Notes: generated from the letters alone by a model not told the origin. Numbered from the stretch's first letter, positions 1 through 5,598 are shown. The stretch: 6,628 nucleotides of DNA from Campylobacteraceae bacterium (GCA_027022775.1 JALVXO010000259.1:1-6628), one strand, 5' to 3'. Made by a program: numbers and translations.

Positions 1-178
1 TCCTGAGCCGTTAAGCGATGAAGAGCTTGAAGCTTTGGTAAAAGAGACAGCCCAAGAAGTCGGTGCAACTTCAATGCGCGATATGGGTAAAGTTATGGGT
101 GCAATAAAGGCAAAAGTCGGTTCAAGAGCAGATGGCGGCAAAGTTAACAAAATCTTTAAACAGATTTTGGGGCTTTAA
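1..178 (+). CDS. GatB/YqeY domain-containing protein, C-terminal part
   Basis: This is the last 58 codons of a gene that begins upstream of the window; the reading frame starts at base 2 and ends with TAA at 176-178. The visible protein runs from PEPLSDEEL to KIFKQILGL and contains ETAQEVGATSMRDMGKVMG followed by VGSRADGGKVN. That is the conserved end of the YqeY/GatB tail domain, a helical domain which in GatB helps bind tRNA in the amidotransferase. Stand-alone YqeY-like proteins are about 150 residues long and of poorly defined, possibly tRNA-linked function. GatB itself ends similarly (for example VGKVMG and ADG/N motifs), so from this fragment alone either is possible. The stand-alone form is favoured by the short KQILGL ending. 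No clear terminator follows; the stop leads straight into the repeat-rich spacer. Confidence 0.85.
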   Translation, partial: PEPLSDEELEALVKETAQEVGATSMRDMGKVMGAIKAKVGSRADGGKVNKIFKQILGL

Positions 179-251
179 TTAATATTTAATTCATATAAAA
201 CTGTCATTCCCGAGAAAGCGAGACTGCGCAAAAACTTGGTATTTCTTGGAG

Positions 252-269
252 GTGAGACTTTAGTCTCAC
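252..269. repeat. Small hairpin, GTGAGAC-TTTA-GTCTCAC
   Basis: A perfect 7-bp inverted repeat with a 4-base loop. The same structure with altered bases recurs at 3496-3513. There is no T-run after it, so it is not a standard intrinsic terminator. Confidence 0.75.
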
Positions 270-357
270 TTGTGCTTTGCACTCTCTTTGAGAAAAATAT
301 TACCAATAAATGGTAATAACAAGATGAGGTTCTTGTGCTTGCACTCTCTGTGAGAAA
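269..357. repeat. 26-bp imperfect direct repeat pair
   Basis: CTTGTGCTTTGCACTCTC (from 269) and CTTGTGCTTGCACTCTC (from 332) begin two copies that run to GAGAAA at 295 and 357. They differ by one inserted base and one substitution. A shorter third relative, GCGCACTCTCAAGAG, starts at 387. Together they look like decayed members of a repeat family, not coding sequence. Confidence 0.7.
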
Positions 358-414
358 GCCTCATTTCCGTTGTTTTCTAAGTTTTTGCGCACTCTCAAGA
401 GGGAATCTGCTTTT

Positions 415-442
415 AGAGAAAAGAGATAATAGATTAGAGAAT
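415..442. repeat. Heptad array, AGAGNNN x4
   Basis: AGAG-like tetramers occur at 415, 422, 429 (ATAG) and 436, exactly 7 bases apart (AGAGAAA AGAGATA ATAGATT AGAGAAT). The orientation is the reverse complement of the RGCTYTN arrays seen elsewhere, and it matches the AGAGCNN array at 5041-5068. It sits upstream of the long-hairpin units. Confidence 0.6.
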
Positions 443-470
443 GAATGCAATACATATTCGGTTGCAAAGC

Positions 471-573
471 CTGTGGATTCATTCGGAAAACAGATAGCAG
501 AGAACAGAAAACGGTAATAAAAAATATTTACAGTTTTCCGTTTTCTGCTTTCTGCTTTCTGCACGGAATGACA
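471..573. repeat. Long-hairpin repeat unit, copy A
   Basis: The unit begins GTGGATTCATTC and ends CACGGAATGACA. Its left arm is made of 7-base units (GAAAACA GATAGCA GAGAACA GAAAACG, 486-513). Its right arm holds CGTTTTC and then TGCTTTC twice (539-559); in another phase the same stretch contains three perfect tandem TTTCTGC heptamers (542-562). Bases 493-514 can pair with 538-559 as a 22-bp stem with two mismatches and one G-T wobble around a 23-base AT-rich loop. Copy B lies 155 bp downstream and has exactly one heptamer fewer. Confidence 0.8.
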
Positions 574-590
574 AAATGCACTACATTACC

Positions 591-618
591 GGCTTTAGGC
601 TTTTAGCTTTGTGCTTTT
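591..618. repeat. Heptad array, RGCTTTN x4
   Basis: GGCTTTA GGCTTTT AGCTTTG TGCTTTT: four tandem 7-base units directly after long-hairpin copy A. The GCTTT core is constant and the first and last bases vary. Confidence 0.75.
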
Positions 619-625
619 ATTTAAA

Positions 626-721
626 CCGTGGATTCATTCTGAAAACAGATAACAGAGAACGGAAAACAGCAATAAAAAATATTTACAGTTTTCCGTTTTC
701 TGCTTTCTGCACGGAATGACA
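626..721. repeat. Long-hairpin repeat unit, copy B
   Basis: A direct repeat of the unit at 471-573, with the shared boundaries GTGGATTCATTC and CACGGAATGACA and an identical core AATAAAAAATATTTACAG. It carries two TTTCTGC heptamers where copy A has three. Here 646-669 can pair with 686-709 (about 24 positions, three mismatches, one wobble, 16-base loop). Compared with copy A the stem register is shifted by one heptad. Confidence 0.8.
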
Positions 722-731
722 GGTTGCATTT

Positions 732-773
732 CTCTTTCGGCTTTTAGCTTTATGCTTTAAGCTTTGAGCTTTA
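732..773. repeat. Heptad array, RGCTTTN x6
   Basis: CTCTTTC GGCTTTT AGCTTTA TGCTTTA AGCTTTG AGCTTTA: six consecutive 7-base units that end five bases before the ribosome site of the 791 gene. The array follows long-hairpin copy B just as 591-618 follows copy A. Confidence 0.8.
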
Positions 774-777
774 AAAT

Positions 778-786
778 AGGGGGAGA
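778..786 (+). promoter_or_regulatory. Ribosome binding site supporting a GTG start
   Basis: AGGGGGAGA lies 4 bases before GTG at 791. It decides the start: no ATG with a better site exists near it, and the GTG opens directly into a good signal peptide. Confidence 0.75.
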
Positions 787-790
787 TTAA

Positions 791-1930
791 GTGAAAAAGA
801 TTTTTTTTATAGTGATACTGCTAGCGGTGCACATTGTGGCAAAAGAGATTAAAATAGGCGTTATACTTCCATTAAGCGGAAGTTTAGAACAGTTTGGAAA
901 AGATGCTAAAAACGGTTTGGATATCGCTTTTCAAAATGCCCCGCAAATTTATGATTACGATATAAAAATCATTTTAAAAGATAATAGAAGCGATAAAATA
1001 GAAGCTAGCAATATTGCAAAAAAAATGATTCAAGAAGATGAAGTTACCGCAATTATCGGCGGTATTTCCTCTAACAATGCACTTGAAACAGCAAATGTTT
1101 CAAACAGGCAAAAAACCCCGTTTATAACTATGGCAGCTACAAATTTCAGAGTAACTTTCAATAAAAAATATGCCACCAGAATCTGTTACAGCGACCCTTA
1201 TCAAGGGCTTATAGCTGCCAAATGGGCGCTGGATAAAAATTTAACAACTGCGGTTTTAATCACATCTGAAGATGAAGAGTTTTCAAGATCGGTCTCTAAC
1301 GGTTTTAAAAGTTACTACAACCGAAACGGGGGTAAAATTTTTAAAAATATCACCGTAAATTCTAAAGAGAAAGATTACGGATATGTAATAGAAGAGTTAA
1401 AAGATTTAAATCCTCAAATAATTTTTTTAACCGGTTACTATCCTGAAGTTGCAAAAATTGTAACCCTGTTAAAAAATGCAGAAATTCCGGGAACTCTTAT
1501 TGGCACAGATGCTGCAAACTACCCTGAATTTATCGATATGGCAAAAGATAACGCTAAAGATTTTATAGCAATTGGGCACTTTAGCAAAGAGAGTGCAAAA
1601 AGCCAAAAAGCAAAAGAGTTTGTTAAGCTTTACAATTTTAAATACTACAAAGATCCAAGCTATATGGCAGCTTTAGCAGCGGACAGTTATAACATTCTCC
1701 GTTATGTCATAAGAAAGTGCATCGACAACTCCAAAGGCGCTGATAATAAAAAGTGTATAAATTCCAATTTGAGAGATTTAAAAAACTTTAGAGGTATTAC
1801 AGGTATAATAACAATAGATAAAAACGGCAATGCGATAAAACCGGTTGTTTTTGATACCGTTAAAGACGGTAAATTTATATACCTTGAAACAGTAAACCCA
1901 CCACAAAAAGAAGATAAGGAGAAACAATGA
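791..1930 (+). CDS. Periplasmic amino-acid-binding protein (LivJ-type, Peripla_BP_6)
   Basis: This is a 379-residue extracytoplasmic solute-binding protein of the type I fold used by branched-chain amino-acid ABC transporters. Residues 1-17 are a signal peptide (MKKIF start, hydrophobic core, likely cut after HIVA). There is no lipobox, so the protein should be soluble in the periplasm. The mature start KIGVILPLSG is the family's first strand and loop. Residues expected to hold the amino-acid backbone are all in register with E. coli LivJ as I recall it: S94 in GGISS, A115 and T117 in MAATN, Y216 in GYYPE, and D240 in IGTD (LivJ S79, A100, T102, Y202, E226). The ligand is therefore probably an alpha-amino acid. 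C310 and C322 could form a disulfide. The stop overlaps the start of an AGCS symporter gene. No ABC permease or ATPase is visible, so the partner is inferred to be the symporter; a distant ABC transporter remains possible. Confidence 0.92.
   Translation: MKKIFFIVILLAVHIVAKEIKIGVILPLSGSLEQFGKDAKNGLDIAFQNAPQIYDYDIKIILKDNRSDKIEASNIAKKMIQEDEVTAIIGGISSNNALETANVSNRQKTPFITMAATNFRVTFNKKYATRICYSDPYQGLIAAKWALDKNLTTAVLITSEDEEFSRSVSNGFKSYYNRNGGKIFKNITVNSKEKDYGYVIEELKDLNPQIIFLTGYYPEVAKIVTLLKNAEIPGTLIGTDAANYPEFIDMAKDNAKDFIAIGHFSKESAKSQKAKEFVKLYNFKYYKDPSYMAALAADSYNILRYVIRKCIDNSKGADNKKCINSNLRDLKNFRGITGIITIDKNGNAIKPVVFDTVKDGKFIYLETVNPPQKEDKEKQ
1916..1921 (+). promoter_or_regulatory. Ribosome binding site of the symporter gene inside the binding-protein gene
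   Basis: AAGGAG stands five bases before the ATG at 1927, within the last codons of the upstream gene. Stop and start share ATGA (1927-1930), so translation of the two genes is likely coupled. Confidence 0.85.
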
Positions 1931-3468
1931 GAAACAGACTGCCAACCATTTTTTTAGGAATCTTTTTTGCGATTATGTCTATCTATATTTACAATATAGA
2001 TTTTACCGGCGGCGATGTATTTAATAAAATTTTTGAAGGTATAAATAAATTTTTATCTTCATTCCTCTTTTATGATATGAGCTTTGGCCTTGTAAAAGGG
2101 GCTCAGCTGCCGTTTGTAGTAGTTTGGCTGATTCTGGCAGGTATTTTCTTTACAGTAAGGTTTAACTTTGTAAACTTAAGAATGCTTGGACACTCTTTAA
2201 AGATTTTAATGGGAAAATACCGAACAAAAGAGGATAAAGGAGAGGTAACCCCGTTTGCATCTTTAAGTGCCGCATTAAGTGCGACTGTAGGCCTTGGAAA
2301 TATCGCCGGTGTTGCTATTGCAGTCTCTGTAGGGGGTCCAGGGGCCACTTTTTGGATGATACTTGCCGGCTTTTTGGGAATGACGCTTAAATTTACAGAA
2401 GTTACCCTTTCTCAAACCTACCGTGTATGGCGTCCTGACGGCAGAATTATGGGGGGCGCTATGGAGTATCTTTCACGCGGGCTTGCAGAAAAAGGTCTGG
2501 CAGGTTTAGGCAAAACGCTTGCTGTAATTTTTGCAATATTTACAATAGGCGCCTCTTTGGGCGGAGGAAACGCTTTTCAGGTTGGACAGTCTATGGGGGC
2601 AATGCAGCAGATTGTCCCTTTTATTAAAGAGTACCCTATAGTTTACGGCCTTGTAATGGCTACAATTGTCGGATTTGTAATTATTGGGGGGATTAAAAGA
2701 ATAGCAACAACCGCAGAAGCGATTGTGCCTACAATGGTAATTATTTACCTTGGCGCAACTTTGTACATACTTATTTACAATTACGAAAAAATTCCGCACG
2801 CTTTTTCTCTTATTTTTACTGAAGCTTTTAACCCTACTGCAGTAGCAGGCGGCATTATCGGCGTTATTGTTCAAGGTTTTAAAAGAGCTGCATTCTCAAG
2901 CGAAGCGGGTATAGGTTCGGCTGCGATTGTGCATGCTACTGCAAGCGTTAAATATCCTGTTCGCCAAGGTTTTGTTGCGCTTTACGAGCCGTTTATAGAC
3001 ACTATTATAATCTGCACCATGACCGCTTTGGTAATTATAATTACAGGTGTTTACGACCCTCACGGGCAGTATGCAGCACTGATAGAAGCCAATAAAGGGG
3101 CAGCTTTAACAAGTGTGGCGTTTGGCTCTGTTTTATCATGGTTTCCATATATTCTCTCTATCTCTGTAACCCTTTTTGCATTCTCTACAATGATTAGCTG
3201 GTCATATTATGGCGAAAGAGCCTGGACATACATCTTTGGCGAAAGATACACCCTTGTTTACAGATTAATGTTTATCGGATTTATAGTAATTGCAACAATT
3301 GTAAACCTTGGCAATATGCTTGAATTTAGCGACCTGCTTCTTTTGGGAATGGCTTTCCCTAACATTTTAGGGCTGTATATTCTGCACGGCACTGTTAAAG
3401 AGCAGTTAAAAGAGTACCTTGCAAAACTAAAAAGCGGTGAACTTGACAGAGAGGCTATTGAGAGTTAA
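1927..3468 (+). CDS. Sodium:alanine/glycine symporter, AGCS family
   Basis: This 513-residue inner-membrane protein imports a small neutral amino acid (usually alanine or glycine) with sodium or protons. Family marks in order: ATVGLGNIAGVA (120-131), GGPGATFWM (136-144) with GMTLKFTEV after it, GGGNAFQVGQS (212-222), GFKRAAFSSEAGIGS (317-331) followed by HATA, TMISWSYYGER (421-431), and FSDLLLLGMAFPN near the end. I count about 12 possible membrane segments, near residues 7-24, 61-79, 115-135, 140-157, 197-215, 239-256, 266-285, 305-318, 357-375, 397-420, 446-463 and 468-486. The first, with a following stretch (25-55), is an N-terminal addition relative to the shorter members of about 450-490 residues. 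It may belong to a longer subfamily or may contact the binding protein. The gene overlaps the binding-protein gene by 4 bases. The exact substrate cannot be read from the sequence. Confidence 0.94.
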   Translation: MRNRLPTIFLGIFFAIMSIYIYNIDFTGGDVFNKIFEGINKFLSSFLFYDMSFGLVKGAQLPFVVVWLILAGIFFTVRFNFVNLRMLGHSLKILMGKYRTKEDKGEVTPFASLSAALSATVGLGNIAGVAIAVSVGGPGATFWMILAGFLGMTLKFTEVTLSQTYRVWRPDGRIMGGAMEYLSRGLAEKGLAGLGKTLAVIFAIFTIGASLGGGNAFQVGQSMGAMQQIVPFIKEYPIVYGLVMATIVGFVIIGGIKRIATTAEAIVPTMVIIYLGATLYILIYNYEKIPHAFSLIFTEAFNPTAVAGGIIGVIVQGFKRAAFSSEAGIGSAAIVHATASVKYPVRQGFVALYEPFIDTIIICTMTALVIIITGVYDPHGQYAALIEANKGAALTSVAFGSVLSWFPYILSISVTLFAFSTMISWSYYGERAWTYIFGERYTLVYRLMFIGFIVIATIVNLGNMLEFSDLLLLGMAFPNILGLYILHGTVKEQLKEYLAKLKSGELDREAIES

Positions 3469-3495
3469 AATCTTTCAAAATTAATAATTAAGAAG

Positions 3496-3513
3496 GCGGG
3501 ACTTCAGTCTCGC
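3496..3513. repeat. Small hairpin, GCGGGAC-TTCA-GTCTCGC
   Basis: A 7-bp stem with a 4-base loop, 28 bases after the symporter stop. It is a relative of 252-269: one T-A pair has become C-G and one A-T has become a G-T wobble, so pairing is kept. It could stall or end transcription of the operon, but no T-run follows. Confidence 0.65.
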
Positions 3514-3683
3514 AAGAATTTCCTGATGTTTATTAAATTAAAATGCTGTAATTTTATCACTGCTTGTTAATACTATATCAAATTTAGTTTATTAATAATT
3601 GCTTTTTTGATTATTCTCTAATTGAAACTTCACAATTCAAATGACTGCCTAAAAATTAATCAATAAATTATCAAAATTTTATA

Positions 3684-3714
3684 TACAATTGCACTATCAA
3701 AACTTTTTTAAGGA
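3684..3714 (+). promoter_or_regulatory. Possible amt promoter -10 and ribosome site
   Basis: TACAAT at 3684-3689 matches the TATAAT box in five of six bases and lies in a very AT-rich, T-tract-bearing region without a clear -35 box, as is usual in this phylum. Transcription would start near 3696. AAGGA at 3710-3714 lies six bases before the amt ATG and is a good ribosome site. The promoter is a weak call; the ribosome site is firm. Confidence 0.4.
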
Positions 3715-3720
3715 TGGGAT

Positions 3721-5031
3721 ATGAAAAAACTGCTTATGTTTTTGGCGTTAATGCTTCCAGCTTTAGCATTTGCGGGCGATGCGCCTAAATTGGATACGGG
3801 CGATACGGCGTGGATGATGATTTCTACTGCTTTGGTTTTATTAATGACACCGGCAGGGCTTGCACTGTTTTATGCCGGTATGACTAGAAGCAAAAACTCT
3901 CTAAACACTTATGCAATGGTTGTTGGAGCGTTTGTTGTTGCTATGGTTGTTTGGATTGTTGCAGGTTACTCAATCGCATTTGGAGCAAATGAAAATGCTG
4001 CTATGCAAAAGGTATTTGGCGGTTTTGCAAATGTAATGTTAAGCGGCATTAAATGGACAGATTTAAACGGCACTTACCCAACTTATGTATTTGTTGCTTT
4101 CCAAGGAACATTTGCCGCAATTACCGTTGCAATCGCAAGCGGTTCTGTAATTGAGAGAATTAAATTCTCTACCTGGATTGTAATTGTAATTCTTTGGGGA
4201 TTAATAGTTTATGCTCCTGTTGCTCACATGGTATGGGGCGGAGAAGGCGCATTTTTGTTTGATGAAGGTGCACTTGACTTTGCAGGCGGTACAGTTGTTC
4301 ACATGAATGGAGGTTTAGCAGGATTGGTTTTAGCTCTTTTAGTCGGTAAAAGAGCAAACTATCCAAAAATTGCTGTTAAACCTATGAGTGTTATGCTAAC
4401 AGCCCTTGGCGCTGCTCTATTATGGTTTGGTTGGTATGGATTTAACGCAGGGAGTGCATTTGGTGCTAATGCAATTGCAGGTTTGGCACTTTTAACTACA
4501 ACTGTTGCAACTGCTGTAGCAGGTATTGCATGGATGGTTTTAGAGTGGATTATTTACAAAAAGCCTACTCTTTTAGGTTTGGCTTCAGGTATTGTTGCAG
4601 GTTTAGTAGCAATTACTCCGGCAGCAGGTTTTGTTAATGTAGCAGGTTCGATGATTATCGGTGCGGTAGGTTCTGTAGTAGGATTCTTCGGTGTTGTGGG
4701 TCTTAAAAAGATGTTTGGTTATGATGACAGTTTAGATGCATTTGGTATACACTTTATTTCAGGTTTATGGGGTGCATTGGCAACAGGTCTTCTTGCCGTA
4801 AAAGATAACGATTTGCTATGGGACGGTCCTTTAAAAGCAAGCGGTGATAGAATGGGTCAGTTTATTGTTCAGTTAGAGTCTGTAGGTGTTACAATTGCAT
4901 GGGTTCTTATCGGAACGGCAGTTGTTTACTTTATTGCAGCAGCAATTACAGGCGGCGGAAGAGTTGACAAAGAGACAGAAGAGATGGGTCTGGATGAAGC
5001 AGTTCACGGAGAAAAAAGCTTTTATCTATAG
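3721..5031 (+). CDS. amt: Ammonium channel/transporter Amt
   Basis: A 436-residue Amt/MEP/Rh channel that conducts ammonium-derived NH3 (or NH4+) across the inner membrane. Residues 1-18 form a signal peptide (cut after LAFA, leaving GDAPKL), as in E. coli AmtB, and about 11 membrane segments follow. With a constant offset of 26 from mature E. coli AmtB, the functional residues are all present: F131 and F241 (gate F107 and F215), W172 (W148), D186 (D160), H194 and H344 (twin pore histidines H168 and H318), and S245 (S219). The motifs GALDFAGGTVVH and GFNAGSA are intact. The C-terminal tail RVDKETEEMGLDEAVHGE matches the conserved segment that carries P-II docking and channel regulation. The P-II gene follows 218 bp downstream across a repeat; the usual order is glnK before amtB, so here it is reversed. 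Confidence 0.97.
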   Translation: MKKLLMFLALMLPALAFAGDAPKLDTGDTAWMMISTALVLLMTPAGLALFYAGMTRSKNSLNTYAMVVGAFVVAMVVWIVAGYSIAFGANENAAMQKVFGGFANVMLSGIKWTDLNGTYPTYVFVAFQGTFAAITVAIASGSVIERIKFSTWIVIVILWGLIVYAPVAHMVWGGEGAFLFDEGALDFAGGTVVHMNGGLAGLVLALLVGKRANYPKIAVKPMSVMLTALGAALLWFGWYGFNAGSAFGANAIAGLALLTTTVATAVAGIAWMVLEWIIYKKPTLLGLASGIVAGLVAITPAAGFVNVAGSMIIGAVGSVVGFFGVVGLKKMFGYDDSLDAFGIHFISGLWGALATGLLAVKDNDLLWDGPLKASGDRMGQFIVQLESVGVTIAWVLIGTAVVYFIAAAITGGGRVDKETEEMGLDEAVHGEKSFYL

Positions 5032-5062
5032 AGTTAGCTAAGAGCATAGAGCACAGATCGAA

Positions 5063-5089
5063 GAGCTAACAATGTAGCTCGTCTTTTCT
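5063..5089 (+). terminator. Possible terminator hairpin after amt
   Basis: GAGCTA-ACAATG-TAGCTC (5063-5080) is followed by GTCTTTTCT. The stem is only 6 bp and the T-tract is interrupted, so this is a weak intrinsic terminator at best. The identical structure follows glnB at 5624-5650, which suits a shared transcription-end role. Confidence 0.35.
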
Positions 5090-5134
5090 AAGCAGCGCAG
5101 CTGCAAATATTAAACGCGGCACAGCCGCACCACT

Positions 5135-5169
5135 AGCTCTAAGCTCTCGGCTCTTATCTCTAAGCTTTT
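5135..5169. repeat. Heptad array, RGCTCTN x5
   Basis: AGCTCTA AGCTCTC GGCTCTT ATCTCTA AGCTTTT: five tandem 7-base units between two GCGGC/GCCGC hairpins inside repeat copy 1. Confidence 0.75.
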
Positions 5170-5197
5170 TCAATAAACGCGGCACAGCCGCACAATC

Positions 5198-5232
5198 AGC
5201 TCTAGGCTCTAAGCTCTGAGCTCTAAGCTTAA
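5198..5232. repeat. Heptad array, RGCTCTN x4-5, just before glnB
   Basis: AGCTCTA GGCTCTA AGCTCTG AGCTCTA, then a decayed AGCTTAA. It is present only on the upstream side of glnB and ends five bases before the ribosome site AGGAG (5238-5242). Its reverse complement resembles the AGAGCNN array at 5041-5068, so the two can pair as the arms of a large hairpin. Confidence 0.78.
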
Positions 5233-5249
5233 ATAACAGGAGAATAAAA

Positions 5250-5591
5250 ATGAAAAAAATCGAAGCAATTATTAAACCTTTTAAATTAGATGAGGTAAAA
5301 GACGCTTTAGTAGAAGCGGGAATTGAGGGTATGACAGTTTCCGAAGTAAAAGGTTACGGGCGCCAACAAGGGCACAGCGAGCTTTACAGAGGAAATGAGT
5401 ATGTAATCGATTTTATCCCAAAAGTTAAAATCGAAATCGTAGTAAGCACAGATGAGTATGCAAACACTGCAATCAATATCATTAAAGAAACGGCAAACAC
5501 AGGCAAAATCGGCGACGGTAAAATTTTCGTAAGCCCGATTGAGCATGTTGTAAGAATCAGAACAGGCGAAACAGACGCAGAAGCACTGTGA
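5250..5591 (+). CDS. glnB: P-II nitrogen regulatory protein
   Basis: A 113-residue trimeric signal protein that reads 2-oxoglutarate, ATP/ADP and glutamine status and gates Amt and other nitrogen targets. It opens MKKIEAIIKPFKLDEV and ends RTGETDAEAL, and is about one residue longer than E. coli GlnB. The T-loop reads YRGNEY (46-51); the modifiable tyrosine is Y51. N49 replaces the A/S of the usual P-II signature, a mild deviation. Q39, K58, the T-GKIGDGKIFV B-loop (84-94) and the basic pair R102/R104 for nucleotide binding are present. The linkage to amt makes it functionally GlnK-like, while D54 is GlnB-like, so glnK would be an equally fair name. AGGAG at 5238-5242 lies seven bases before the ATG. 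The gene is bracketed by the two copies of the 156-bp repeat and may be transcribed with amt or alone. Confidence 0.96.
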   Translation: MKKIEAIIKPFKLDEVKDALVEAGIEGMTVSEVKGYGRQQGHSELYRGNEYVIDFIPKVKIEIVVSTDEYANTAINIIKETANTGKIGDGKIFVSPIEHVVRIRTGETDAEAL

Positions 5592-5598
5592 TTTGAAA

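Larger units (their letters stand above)
179..790. other. 612-bp gene-free spacer filled with repeats
   Basis: No convincing gene lies here. The short open frames on both strands have no ribosome site, no recognisable domain, and simply read through the repeats. In order, the spacer holds: a TGTCATTCC box at 202-210; a hairpin at 252-269; a 26-bp direct repeat (269-295 and 332-357); a small palindrome with arms 298-305 and 311-318 (TATTACCA/TGGTAATA); a heptad array of AGAGNNN (415-442); two direct copies of a long-hairpin unit (471-573 and 626-721), each ending in CACGGAATGACA; and two RGCTTTN heptad arrays (591-618 and 732-773). The TGTCATTCC at the left and GGAATGACA at 713-721 are inverted, so they might mark the outer ends of one composite element. 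The promoter of the 791 gene must lie in or before these repeats, but I cannot place it. Confidence 0.8.
5038..5193. repeat. 156-bp palindrome-rich repeat, copy 1 (before glnB)
   Basis: This is the upstream member of a direct pair; the other is at 5599-5754, a constant 561 bp away, with about 10 mismatches and no gaps. From left to right it holds: an AGAGCNN heptad array (5041-5068); a GAGCTA/TAGCTC hairpin (5063-5080); a GCAGC-GCA-GCTGC hairpin (5092-5104); GCGGC-ACA-GCCGC (5116-5128); an RGCTCTN heptad array (5135-5169); and a second GCGGC-ACA-GCCGC (5179-5191). It resembles a REP/BIME-like mosaic, but I do not recognise it as a named family. Confidence 0.88.

Noticed and set aside
300..564. 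Small overlapping open frames in the first spacer
   Set aside because: They run through repeats on both strands, have no ribosome site or codon bias, and show no recognisable domain.
415..773. CRISPR array
   Set aside because: The units are 7 bases and contiguous, or about 100 bp in two copies; there are no regular spacers between 23-47 bp repeats and no cas gene.
771..777. TTAAAAT as the -10 box of the 791 gene
   Set aside because: A start 6-7 bases downstream would fall inside the ribosome site and leave no usable leader.
791..1930. Part of a complete ABC transporter operon
   Set aside because: No permease or ATP-binding gene is adjacent; the next gene is a secondary symporter and is followed by a 252-bp spacer and amt.
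2103..2874. Minus-strand open frames inside the symporter gene (and likewise inside amt and glnB)
   Set aside because: They are shadows of strongly conserved genes on the other strand.
3561..3720. Sigma-54 promoter for amt
   Set aside because: A TTGC at 3689-3692 looked suggestive, but there is no GG at the required -24 spacing.
5032..5249. A riboswitch or tRNA between amt and glnB
   Set aside because: No known aptamer or cloverleaf layout is recognisable, and the same sequence recurs after glnB, which fits a repeat better than a gene-specific regulator.
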